DNA of 30,773 nucleotides from Chloroflexota bacterium (GTDB taxonomy: Bacteria > Chloroflexota > Dehalococcoidia > Tepidiformales > Tepidiformaceae), in NCBI GenBank assembly GCA_021823905.1, contig JAKALX010000004.1, positions 1-30,773 on the forward strand, in the 5' to 3' direction. Positions 22,165 through 30,003 of the stretch are shown piece by piece; positions within the stretch are counted from its first letter, which is position 1, and the number at the start of each line of letters is the position of its first letter. The notes beneath the pieces were generated by a model. The model was not told the DNA's origin. It ran no database searches and was given only the letters and a program-made list of their open reading frames with translations. Both the position numbers and the translations under genes were made by a program.

Positions 22165-24930
22165 CTACAGGCGGTCCTTGCGCTTCTGGAGCACGTAGAG
22201 GGCGAGCGCCAGCACGACGATCAGGACCGCCATCCCCGCCCAGCACACGAAAATGTTGGCGTCGAACACGCCCCCGAACTTCTCGTCGATGCCGTTGTAG
22301 GCGAGCGTCTTCGTCTCGGGACTGTTCAACGCCGCCATCCCGGGCAAGGTGCACCCCGACATGTCGCCTGTGCAGCCGGCGACCGTAAGCCCGCCCGCGG
22401 CCACGAGCGCCTTGAACGCCCAGGCAGTGCTCGTGATGCCCCCAAGCACCACGCCTGCCGGTCCGAGCGACTCCAACGGCACGAGCCCACCCGAGAAGAC
22501 CACCTGGAGGACGATCAGGCCGATGATCAGCATCATCGCCTGCTCTTCGCGCCGCGTGAGCGTCGAGATGAGCAACGCCCACATCACGCCCGAAATCACC
22601 GCCAGCACGAGCGTCACGTACAGCTCGAAATAGCCCTGCGCATCAACGCCCGGCCAGCGGATCCACAGGATTTTCACGGCAACAAGCACCGCGCCGTGGT
22701 AGAGCGCGAACAGCGATCCGATGGCGATCTTCGAGCCGAGATACGGCCAGACTTTGAGCGAGACCGCCCGTTCTCGCGCGTAGATCGGCGCCTCCTTCAC
22801 GATCTCCCGGACCGAGCTGAGCGAGCCGATCAGGAACGGGATAAGCGCGCCAAGGAAGAACATCGTCATCGCCGTCGAGCCCGAGCCCGTCTTGCCGTCC
22901 AGCACGTCACGGGGCCAGGCAACCAGGTCAATCAGCGACAGCGCCGGCGCAAGCAAAAACAGCAGCGCGAAGTTCACGTGGTCGCGCCGGATGAGATCGA
23001 AATAGCGCGCGGAGAGCACCCGCAACTGATGCAGCGCAGACGACGTGCGGCCGGCCGGCGGCGCCACCTGGCGAGGCATCGAGCTGAATCCTGCCGGCGC
23101 CGTCGGGCCGCTCTGGCCGGCGAGCCTCGCCGCCACGAACTCCTGGTACTGGCGCGATGCCCGGTACGTCGCCGCCCACTCCTCCGGCGACTTCTCGGAA
23201 CCTTCGAGCTTCTCGTAAATACCGTCGAAATCGTCGACGCCGAAGTACGCCAGCGCCTGGTCGGGTGGGCCAAAGTAGGCCAGGTTCCCGCCCCGCGCCA
23301 GGAAGAGCACCTGGTCGCAAAGCATCACGTTCTTGGTCGCATGCGTGATGAGGAGAATCGTGTGGCCGTCGTCGGCCAGCTTGCGCAGGAGCCGCATGAG
23401 CTGGCTCTCGGTGCCCGGGTCAAGCCCTGACGTTGCTTCGTCGAGAAAGAACAGGCCTGGCTGCGTGAGGAGCTCGGCCCCGATGGAGACCCGCTTCCGT
23501 TGCCCGCCGCTGAGCTGGCCGATCGGCGTCTCGCGCCGCTCCTGCAGGCCCAGCGTCTGGATCACCGCCTCGACTCGCTGCAGCCGTTCCGTCTCCGGCG
23601 TGTCGTCCGGGAGGCGGAGCTCCGCTGCGTAGGCGAGCGCGCGGGCGACTGGCAGCTCGCGGTGCAGGATGTCGTCCTGGGGCACGTAGCCCAGCGTCGT
23701 GCGGAACGCCTGGAAGTGGTCGTACAGCGACGTGTCGTTGAGCAGGACGTCGCCGTCCGTGGCTGGGCGCAGCCCGCTCAGCGCGCCAAGGAGCGTCGAT
23801 TTCCCCGATCCGCTGACACCCACGACGGCGACGAACTCTTGCGGCTCGACCACGACCGAGATGTCCTTCAGCAGATTCAGCCGCTCGCTCACCCGCTGGT
23901 TGAGGCGAAGGGCCGTCAGCCGGATGTTCTGGGAGCTGTCTTCGCGCCGGATCGCCTCGTGGCTGAGATGCAGGCGGATCGGGCCGACCTGGATCACGTC
24001 GGTTGGGGCCAGGACCCGTGATTCGCCCCGTGCCAGCCGCACACCGTTCACGAACGTCCCGTTCGTCGAGCCAAGGTCCTGGATCAGGCGCTGCCCCGAC
24101 GTCATCGAGAGCTGTGCGTGGCGCTGCGAGATCGTTGGGTGCGTGAGCTGGAGGTCGCAGCTCGCCGCCCGCCCGATGGTGATCGTCTGGCGGCCCGCCA
24201 GCCGGACCTCCTGGTCTTGGGGCTGCTCCCCTTCAACGGCCGGGATTGCCGCCGCCAGCCGGAAGCGAAGTGCCACGCCGTCGCCAATCGTCAGCACGTC
24301 CCCGTCGCGCAGGACATGGCTCTGAACACGGACTCCGCCGACGCTGATGCCGTTCGTCGCGCCCAGGTCCGTCGCCGTGTACGTGTCTCCGGTCCGCCTG
24401 AGGACGAAGTGATGGCGAGAAACGACGTCCTCGGGAATGACGATCTGGTTGTCTGTCTCGCGCCCCACCGCGACCTCCGAACCCTCGAGGTTGACTTCGC
24501 GACTGCCGGCGCGCGTCGTGATCTCAAGCCGGGCGCTTGGAGGGGGCGCGACCACCGTCGCGCCGGGAGGAGCCGCCGGCGCTGCGGACGCACCCGCCAC
24601 GATGGTCGCGCCCGGCCCGGATCCAGCGGCGGCCACCCCCGAGTCCCCAAGCACCAGCGCAACGTCCGCGACCGTGATGGAATCGCCCGGACGCACGGCG
24701 ATCGGAACTCGTGGCTCGACCTCCCGCCCGTTCACCTTCGAGCCGTTGGCGCTGCCGAGGTCCAGGAACACCAGCCCCGATGACCCGGGCATGAGCGAGG
24801 CGTGGTGACGCGAGACGTCCAGGCTCTCGAGGATCACTTCGTTGTCCGGGGCGCGCCCGATCGTCAGGGTTCCCTCGATCGGGTAACCGCGAACGCCCGA
24901 GGAGGACGTGACGGTCAGCGTGGCGCCCAT
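22165..24930 (-). CDS. ABC exporter with three FHA domains (ABCG-type, Rv1747-like)
   Basis: 921 aa from the ATG at 24930; a GTG 33 bases upstream is possible but less well placed. Three forkhead-associated domains, which bind phosphothreonine, lie at about residues 8-95 (TIGRAPDNEV ... SRHHASL), 150-235 (VGRETDNQIV ... SRHHFVL) and 250-330 (TIGRAASCDL ... SQRHAQL), each with the G-R and S-x-x-H core. The ABC ATPase follows (about 365-580): Walker A GVSGSGKSTLL, signature LSGGQRKRVSIG, Walker B LFFLDEATSGLD. The C-terminal 250 residues hold about six membrane helices of the ABC2/ABCG type. It resembles the mycobacterial Rv1747 layout but with an extra FHA. Activity is presumably set by a Ser/Thr kinase and reversed by a PP2C such as the one at 4601. 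Confidence 0.9.
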   Translation of the reverse strand: MGATLTVTSSSGVRGYPIEGTLTIGRAPDNEVILESLDVSRHHASLMPGSSGLVFLDLGSANGSKVNGREVEPRVPIAVRPGDSITVADVALVLGDSGVAAAGSGPGATIVAGASAAPAAPPGATVVAPPPSARLEITTRAGSREVNLEGSEVAVGRETDNQIVIPEDVVSRHHFVLRRTGDTYTATDLGATNGISVGGVRVQSHVLRDGDVLTIGDGVALRFRLAAAIPAVEGEQPQDQEVRLAGRQTITIGRAASCDLQLTHPTISQRHAQLSMTSGQRLIQDLGSTNGTFVNGVRLARGESRVLAPTDVIQVGPIRLHLSHEAIRREDSSQNIRLTALRLNQRVSERLNLLKDISVVVEPQEFVAVVGVSGSGKSTLLGALSGLRPATDGDVLLNDTSLYDHFQAFRTTLGYVPQDDILHRELPVARALAYAAELRLPDDTPETERLQRVEAVIQTLGLQERRETPIGQLSGGQRKRVSIGAELLTQPGLFFLDEATSGLDPGTESQLMRLLRKLADDGHTILLITHATKNVMLCDQVLFLARGGNLAYFGPPDQALAYFGVDDFDGIYEKLEGSEKSPEEWAATYRASRQYQEFVAARLAGQSGPTAPAGFSSMPRQVAPPAGRTSSALHQLRVLSARYFDLIRRDHVNFALLFLLAPALSLIDLVAWPRDVLDGKTGSGSTAMTMFFLGALIPFLIGSLSSVREIVKEAPIYARERAVSLKVWPYLGSKIAIGSLFALYHGAVLVAVKILWIRWPGVDAQGYFELYVTLVLAVISGVMWALLISTLTRREEQAMMLIIGLIVLQVVFSGGLVPLESLGPAGVVLGGITSTAWAFKALVAAGGLTVAGCTGDMSGCTLPGMAALNSPETKTLAYNGIDEKFGGVFDANIFVCWAGMAVLIVVLALALYVLQKRKDRL

Positions 24931-25311
24931 GCGTGAATCCGCCTTCCCATGATCTCGCCGCACATCCTAGGCCGAAGCGCCTGAAGCCGCACGGCCGAAC
25001 CGGCCCAACGCACCAACCCCTCCGTCCGATCCGCGCGAGCCGCCCGCCGAAACAGGGGTCTGCAATGGCCCTAGATAAGCGCCAGCATCACGCCTGAATT
25101 TGGTTAGCCCTATCGCTTCAACCGCGGAGATCTGAAAGATCGACGGGAACTGGCCGATTCTTTGGACAGCCGGTCACGAGATTCGGGCAGCCGGTCGCGG
25201 GCGCGAGAAATGCGGCCCGGAGTCGCCTGGACCGCTCCCTCGGGGGGACGGCTGTCGCTCCGTCGCGGTCCTCGTCGAGGCTGGTGTGAAGTCGCGCCCC
25301 GGAGGTGCGAG
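24931..25311. other. Divergent intergenic region
   Basis: 381 bases between divergent genes. I see no gene and no clear promoter. An imperfect direct repeat with 21-base period (CAGCCGGTC at 25167-25175 and 25188-25196, each preceded by GATTC) is present just before the plus-strand gene. Confidence 0.4.
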
Positions 25312-26625
25312 GTGAACTGCCCGGCGTGCCAATCAAGCCTTTCCGATACGGCGCGCTTCTGTACGCGCTGTGGCGCCGCGGTTGTCGCCGCCGGAGCCGC
25401 TGGAGCAGCCGCCGCGGCGGCTGCCGCACAGTTTGCGCAGGAAGGCGCCACCCCCGTTTCGTCCGCCCTGGACGGGGCGGAAGCCCCCGGCTCGCAAGCG
25501 GAATCACTCGCCGGCGCTGGCGGGTCTGGAGGTAGCCCCGAGCTGTTGAGCGGAGCCGGCCCCACCCGGATCCTCGATCTCTCGCAAGCGCCGCCGGCCC
25601 CTCAGCCGATCGCGCCCCCGTCCGCATCGAGTGCCCTGACCCGCGTGCCGCTCGAACCCCCGTCGCCTTCGACACCCTTCTCGGCGCCCACGATCGTTGC
25701 CGAAGCTCCGCCCACGCAAGCCTTCGCACCCCAGGCGTTTTCCCAGCCGTCGCCCGGGGGCTTCTGCCCTTCCTGCGCGCAGCCAACTCGGCTCGGCGCC
25801 CAGTTCTGCAACAACTGCGGATCGTCGCTCCTCGGAGGTCGTGGACCCGTTCCTGGGGCGGGCGCGGGCCGTGGCTGGATCCGGCTGGCCGGGCTTGCGG
25901 CCGCCGCTCTTGCTGCCGCCGGCATCGGCGGGTTCTGCGTCCTCTTCTACGACACCGGCGGCAGCGCCAAGACCGCCCCGGCCAGCACCGCGTCTGCAAC
26001 CGCCTCGAAAGACGGCGCGGGCGGCGGCGCCTCGCCCAGCCCTTCGAGCTCCAGTGCGGCCACGCAGTCGCCCTCGCCGTCTCCCGGCGGAACCACCACG
26101 CCAACCTCTGCCACGGTTCCGCCGGCCTCGGCCTCCGAAGCGCAGAGCGGAACGACAACGACCCCGCCCACCAATCCCCCACCGCCCCCTCCGCCGAATG
26201 CGACCGCGACGCCCCTCCCAACAGCAACGCCGATCCCCCCGACCGCCACTCCGATCCCGCCGACTGCGACGCCGCGCCCGCCAACGGCCACGGCAACGCC
26301 AACGCGCATGCCACCCACGCCGACGCCGGTCAGCTACTCGTTCACCGCCAGCCTCGATCAGAGTTCGTACTACTGGGGCGAAACAGCCCAGGTCTGTTAC
26401 ACGATGAGCCCGCCGAACATCGGCTTCGACCTGTACTTCTCACAGGCGTCGCCGAGGTCGGGCCTTATCGCCGCCTGGTCCGACAATGGGATCGGCGGCG
26501 GGGACTGCGTCTCGGTCAAGATGGAATCCATCGATCTGGGCGAGATCAATGTCATGATTCAGGCTGTGATCAATGGTCAAACCTTTTCGCGGTATTGGCA
26601 CATCCACGTCTCCGGGATCATGTGA
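25312..26625 (+). CDS. Double zinc-ribbon membrane protein with Pro/Thr stalk
   Basis: 437 aa. The GTG start at 25312 has GGAGG (25301-25305) six bases upstream and begins directly with a zinc ribbon, MNCPACQSSLSDTARFCTRC (Cys3, 6, 17, 20). A second ribbon, CPSCAQPTRLGAQFCNNCG, lies at about 152-170. Between them is an Ala/Pro-rich linker. One membrane helix follows (about 188-213), then a Thr/Pro-rich stalk (about 215-340, PTATPIPPTATPRPPTAT) and a beta-rich outer domain (about 343-437, YSFTASLDQSSYYWGETAQVCY). Zinc ribbons should be cytoplasmic and the stalk and last domain outside. The reading frame upstream of 25312 is open but lacks coding features. The function is unknown. Confidence 0.82.
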   Translation: MNCPACQSSLSDTARFCTRCGAAVVAAGAAGAAAAAAAAQFAQEGATPVSSALDGAEAPGSQAESLAGAGGSGGSPELLSGAGPTRILDLSQAPPAPQPIAPPSASSALTRVPLEPPSPSTPFSAPTIVAEAPPTQAFAPQAFSQPSPGGFCPSCAQPTRLGAQFCNNCGSSLLGGRGPVPGAGAGRGWIRLAGLAAAALAAAGIGGFCVLFYDTGGSAKTAPASTASATASKDGAGGGASPSPSSSSAATQSPSPSPGGTTTPTSATVPPASASEAQSGTTTTPPTNPPPPPPPNATATPLPTATPIPPTATPIPPTATPRPPTATATPTRMPPTPTPVSYSFTASLDQSSYYWGETAQVCYTMSPPNIGFDLYFSQASPRSGLIAAWSDNGIGGGDCVSVKMESIDLGEINVMIQAVINGQTFSRYWHIHVSGIM

Positions 26626-26721
26626 ACGAAGAAGGGGCGACGGGACCGGGGCCCCCCGGCTTTGCCCCGGCAGGCGAAGGATCAGTCGCTGAGAATGTCC
26701 ACGTCCGTTTGCCGAAGTGTT

Positions 26722-26798
26722 CGGGACTCAGGACTCGGGACTCGGGACTCAGGACTCAGGACTCGGGACTCGGGACTCAGGACTCGAGACTCGGGACT
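26722..26798. repeat. Heptanucleotide tandem repeat tract, 11 units
   Basis: Eleven head-to-tail units of C(G/A)GGACT, nearly all CGGGACT or CAGGACT with one CGAGACT. The tract has no stop codon in the three forward frames, so it creates false open frames across it. It ends about 30 bases before a TACATT -10-like box (26828-26833) of the following gene. Similar heptamer tracts are known in cyanobacteria and other phyla. Confidence 0.95.
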
Positions 26799-26859
26799 CA
26801 CCCCTCGCCACTCACCCCTCCCCGGCGTACATTCGCCCCATCATCCCCGGGGGCCCCAC

Positions 26860-27948
26860 ATGCTTACGCCCGCCGACGACTACCTGGTCCACCAGACGCC
26901 GCACACCTTCGACCGCGTCTTCACGAGCGACCGCAACTTCTACGACCGCTACTTCTTCAACGGCTACCGGCGCGACGGCGACGTCTACTTCGCCCTCGCC
27001 ATGGGCGCCTACCCGAACCTCGGTGTCTTCGACGCTGCCTTCAGCGTCGTCCGCAACGGCAAGCAGCGCACGGTCCGCGCCTCGCGCCTGCTCGGGCACG
27101 ACCGCATGGACTCGAAGGCTGGACCGATCACCGTCCAGGTCGTCGAGCCCCTCAAGAAGCTGCGCATCCGGGTAGCGAAGAACCCGTGGGGCGTCACCGC
27201 CGACCTCCTCTTCGAGGCCCGATCGCTCCCCTTCGAGGAGGACCACTTCTATCGTGAGAGCCGCAACGTGCCCGTCATGGATTACACCCGGATGACGCAG
27301 CATGGCTCCTGGAGCGGCAAGCTCACCGTCGACGGCGTGTCGTTCAACCTCGGCGACGACACCTGGTGGGGTTCCCGCGACCATTCCTGGGGCATCCGCA
27401 ACGTCGGCGGCCGCGACCCCCGCGGCGCTCCGCCCGACCAGCTGCCCCAGTTCTTCTGGAACTGGGCGCCGCTCAACTTCGACGACCTCTGCACCCTCTA
27501 CACCGTCTCCGAGCACGCCGACGGCACGCGCTGGCACCAGTCTGGCGTCGCGATGACGCCCTACCCGGATGCCGTCGCCCAGGCGTGCGAAGTCGATCAC
27601 GAGCTGACCTTCCAGCCCGGCACGCGCTGGCTGCAGAAAGCCACGATCACGATGCGGCCGGCGAAAGGGCGCGAATTGGAGATCCACTTCCAGCCCCTCT
27701 ACCACTTCCTCATGAAAGGCATCGGCTACGGCGACGCGAAGTGGGGCCACGGCATGTGGGTCGGCCCGAACGAGGTCGACGGCGTCGAGTACGACCTCGC
27801 CAGCGAGGCGCCGATGCAGAATCTCCATGTCCAGACCGTGTCGCTGGTGACGGCGGGCCGGCGCAAGGGCCTCGGTATCTTCGAGGTCATCGCCCTGGGT
27901 CCCCACAAGAAGTACGGCTTCAAGGAGCTGATGGACCCGGCCAGGTGA
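26860..27948 (+). CDS. Hypothetical protein, lipocalin-like (CrtC/AttH type)
   Basis: 362 aa from ATG 26860; open frames further upstream only run through the heptamer tract. No signal peptide or membrane helix. The pattern FNGYRRDGDVYFALAMGAYPNLGVFDAAF near the start, GDDTWWGSRDHSWGIRNVGG in the middle and WNWAPLNFDDLCTLYTVSEHADG after it resemble proteins with a two-barrel lipocalin-like fold related to hydroxyneurosporene synthase CrtC and AttH; the WWGSRDHSWG motif is typical. No catalytic residues can be named. A GGGGG Shine-Dalgarno lies about six bases upstream. It converges with the MerR-type gene, one base between the two stops. Confidence 0.75.
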   Translation: MLTPADDYLVHQTPHTFDRVFTSDRNFYDRYFFNGYRRDGDVYFALAMGAYPNLGVFDAAFSVVRNGKQRTVRASRLLGHDRMDSKAGPITVQVVEPLKKLRIRVAKNPWGVTADLLFEARSLPFEEDHFYRESRNVPVMDYTRMTQHGSWSGKLTVDGVSFNLGDDTWWGSRDHSWGIRNVGGRDPRGAPPDQLPQFFWNWAPLNFDDLCTLYTVSEHADGTRWHQSGVAMTPYPDAVAQACEVDHELTFQPGTRWLQKATITMRPAKGRELEIHFQPLYHFLMKGIGYGDAKWGHGMWVGPNEVDGVEYDLASEAPMQNLHVQTVSLVTAGRRKGLGIFEVIALGPHKKYGFKELMDPAR

Positions 27949-27949
27949 G

Positions 27950-28624
27950 CTAATTGCGGCCCGGTGGAGTGGTCGTCGTGGCCGCCGAGTTCTCGTAAAC
28001 CTGCGCCATCCCTTCCAGGACGATGTCGCAGAGTTCGAGGATGTTCTCGATTGCCTCGAACGCGTCTTCCTGCGGCAGCGCCGCTTCCGTCGCGATCTGC
28101 GACGCCGTCTCCTCGAGCGATCGGCGCATGCTGTTGAACGTCGTCACCGCGCTCGTCAGGCCCATGCCCGCGTCCACCAGCTGCCGGCCGTACTCGCGCC
28201 CGATCGTCCGCGCGTCGTCCGTGAAGCGTTCCTTCTTCGAATCAGAGGCGATGTAGCGCGCGAACAGGTCGACGAGCTGGCGGCCGAGCAGCCGAAGGCG
28301 GTCGCGCGCGTCGTCGCTGAATCCCTCGAACACGGCCGTTGGATGGCCCACGCGGGTCCTGCTCATGCGCCGTTTCACCCGCCCCAGCGCGATGTCGCTG
28401 ATCCTGTCCGTGTCCCGCGATGGGGCGCTCGTGGCGTTGGCAACGATCTGGCGAAGGTCGTCTTCGAGGATGCGGCGGTGCCCGCCCCGTGTCCGGAACG
28501 AGCGCACCTCGCCTGCGTCAGCCCATCGCCGGATCGTCGATTCGCTCACGCCGAGGAGTTCGGACGCGGCCCCCAGCGTGAGCCACGTTTGCCGGCCGGC
28601 TGCGTTCGCGGACGAATCAGGCAC
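27950..28624 (-). CDS. MerR/excisionase-family regulator with helical C-terminal domain
   Basis: 224 aa from GTG 28624, chosen because GAGAGG stands nine or ten bases upstream; the frame is open to 28687. Residues 13-58 are a MerR/BldC-type DNA-binding domain (WLTLGAASELLGVSESTIRRW ... FRTRGGHRRILEDDL). The C-terminal 130 residues are helical (LRLLGRQLVDLFARYIASDS ... EDAFEAIENILELCDIVLEG) and resemble the RsbRD/globin-like sensor modules found in Chloroflexota and actinobacterial regulators; the signal is unknown. It lies downstream of the polymerase IV gene on the same strand, separated by 110 bases. Confidence 0.82.
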   Translation of the reverse strand: MPDSSANAAGRQTWLTLGAASELLGVSESTIRRWADAGEVRSFRTRGGHRRILEDDLRQIVANATSAPSRDTDRISDIALGRVKRRMSRTRVGHPTAVFEGFSDDARDRLRLLGRQLVDLFARYIASDSKKERFTDDARTIGREYGRQLVDAGMGLTSAVTTFNSMRRSLEETASQIATEAALPQEDAFEAIENILELCDIVLEGMAQVYENSAATTTTPPGRN

Positions 28625-28734
28625 GTTTCGAAACCTCTCAAACTTGCGCGAATGATTCCAGCACCGGCCCAGCCTGTCAATCACCAATTCTGCGCAACGC
28701 GGCGCCGCTCCGGCGGCCGCCCAGCGTCTCGGGA

Positions 28735-29922
28735 TCAGAACGAGTCATGGCGCCGTGCCGGTATCTCGGCGGCACGCCGGACCGCGTCGTCGCCGAAGCG
28801 CTCCCGCACAGCCGCCATCGCCTCCGCGAGCCGGTCCGATTCGATGCCTTCACCCAGCCGCAATTGGCGCCCTCGCTCTTGTAGGTTCGTCACCCCCAGC
28901 CCGATCAAGCGCACCGGCCGGCAGCCGTTCTCCGCCCATGCGCGCTCGAACAGCGCTACCGCCTCGGCGAACACGTCGTCGGCGAGTGCCACCGGTTGTC
29001 CCGGCGAATGCGATCGCGAGAGCGTTTCGAACGGCGGGAAGCGCAGCTTCAGCGTCACCGTTCGTCCCGCGCGCTCCTGCGAGGCCAGGTCGCTCGCGAC
29101 CCGTTCGGCTTGCCCCCGGAGCACGGCTCGCAACACGTCGCGCGAGGGCTCGTCCGCCTCGAACGTTGTCTCGCGGCTGATGGACTTGTTCGGCCCGTGG
29201 CCGGAGAGCACCGGCGCGTCGTACACACCCAGCGCCCGCTCGTGCAGCTCCCGTCCCTGCCGCCCGAACCGGCTTTCGAGCGCGGGAACCGGCGCCGCCG
29301 CCAGGTCGCCAATCGTCCTGATGCCCAGCCCTGCGAGCGCCGCCGCCGTCTTTGGCCCGACCATCGGCAGCTCGCGGATCGGCCGCGGCGCGAAGAATGC
29401 CGCCTCTTCGCCTGCTGCGACAGCCACGAGCCCGTCGGGCTTCCCAGCGTCGCTCGCGACCTTCGAGACCAGCTTGTTCACCGACACGCCGGCCGACGCG
29501 GTGATGCCAATCTCATCGCGGACACGCTGCCGGATCGTTGCCGCGATCGCGGGCGCGTCGCCGAAGAGGAGCTCGCTCCCTGCAACGTCCAGATACGCTT
29601 CGTCGGCGCCCGCGGGTTCCACCAGCGGCGTGTAATCGCGAAGGATCGCATGAAACGCCTTCGAGGCGCCGCTGTAATAGTGGTAGTCCGATTCGAGGAA
29701 GGCCGCCTGCGGGCAGAGCTGCCGCGCCCGGCCGACAGGCATCGCCGAGCGCACGCCGAATGCCCGCGCCTCGTAGCTGCAGGTGTTCACGACGCCCCGG
29801 CTCCCCAGCCCACCCGCAACGACGACCGGTTTCCCCCGCAGCTCCGGCCGGCGCAACAGCTCCATCGACACGAAGAACGCGTCGAGGTCCACGTGGATGA
29901 CGGTCGCGCGCCGGTCGCTCAT
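28735..29922 (-). CDS. dinB: DNA polymerase IV (Y-family translesion polymerase)
   Basis: 395 aa. Catalytic acidic residues are visible: Asp12 in VIHVDLDAFFVSME, and Asp107/Glu108 in GADEAYLDVAG. The steric and fingers region SYEARAFGVRSAMP, the thumb VSVNKLVSKVASDAGKPDG, the helix-hairpin-helix LPMVGPKTAAALAGLGI and the little-finger start NKSISRETTFEAD are all present. Near the C-terminus RQLRLGEG may be a weak beta-clamp-binding motif. The open frame runs far upstream, but the ATG at 29922 begins the fold. TATACT ends ten bases before it (leaderless type), and a sequence like the Gram-positive SOS box overlaps the start. It is divergent to the ketopantoate-reductase gene. Confidence 0.93.
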   Translation of the reverse strand: MSDRRATVIHVDLDAFFVSMELLRRPELRGKPVVVAGGLGSRGVVNTCSYEARAFGVRSAMPVGRARQLCPQAAFLESDYHYYSGASKAFHAILRDYTPLVEPAGADEAYLDVAGSELLFGDAPAIAATIRQRVRDEIGITASAGVSVNKLVSKVASDAGKPDGLVAVAAGEEAAFFAPRPIRELPMVGPKTAAALAGLGIRTIGDLAAAPVPALESRFGRQGRELHERALGVYDAPVLSGHGPNKSISRETTFEADEPSRDVLRAVLRGQAERVASDLASQERAGRTVTLKLRFPPFETLSRSHSPGQPVALADDVFAEAVALFERAWAENGCRPVRLIGLGVTNLQERGRQLRLGEGIESDRLAEAMAAVRERFGDDAVRRAAEIPARRHDSF

Positions 29923-29997
29923 ATGTTCGGAAGTATAGCCGCGTGGCCACCTTTTGCCGAGGTGGCTCATCCCGCGCGCTCCCGCTCTTGCTATCCT
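29916..29997. promoter_or_regulatory. Divergent promoter pair dinB / panE-like gene
   Basis: Minus strand: -10 TATACT (29932-29937), nine bases before the dinB ATG. Plus strand: -10 TATCCT (29992-29997), six bases before the ATG at 30004. Both would give leaderless transcripts. On the minus strand CGAACATATGAGCG (29916-29929) matches the left half and part of the right half of the SOS box CGAAC-N4-GTTCG and overlaps the dinB start, a possible LexA site. Confidence 0.45.
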
Positions 29998-30003
29998 GCG
30001 CGC

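Noticed and set aside
25118..26314. Minus-strand frame of 398 codons opposite the zinc-ribbon gene
   Set aside because: Low-complexity Arg/Ser composition; the plus strand has paired CxxC ribbons, a membrane helix and a good ribosome site.
26722..26798. Possible CRISPR array
   Set aside because: Units are seven bases, directly adjacent, without spacers, and no cas genes are present.
26662..26859. N-terminal extension of the lipocalin-like protein through the heptamer tract
   Set aside because: The tract is open in all three forward frames because of its sequence, giving RDSGLGT-type repeats; homology and a ribosome site begin at 26860.
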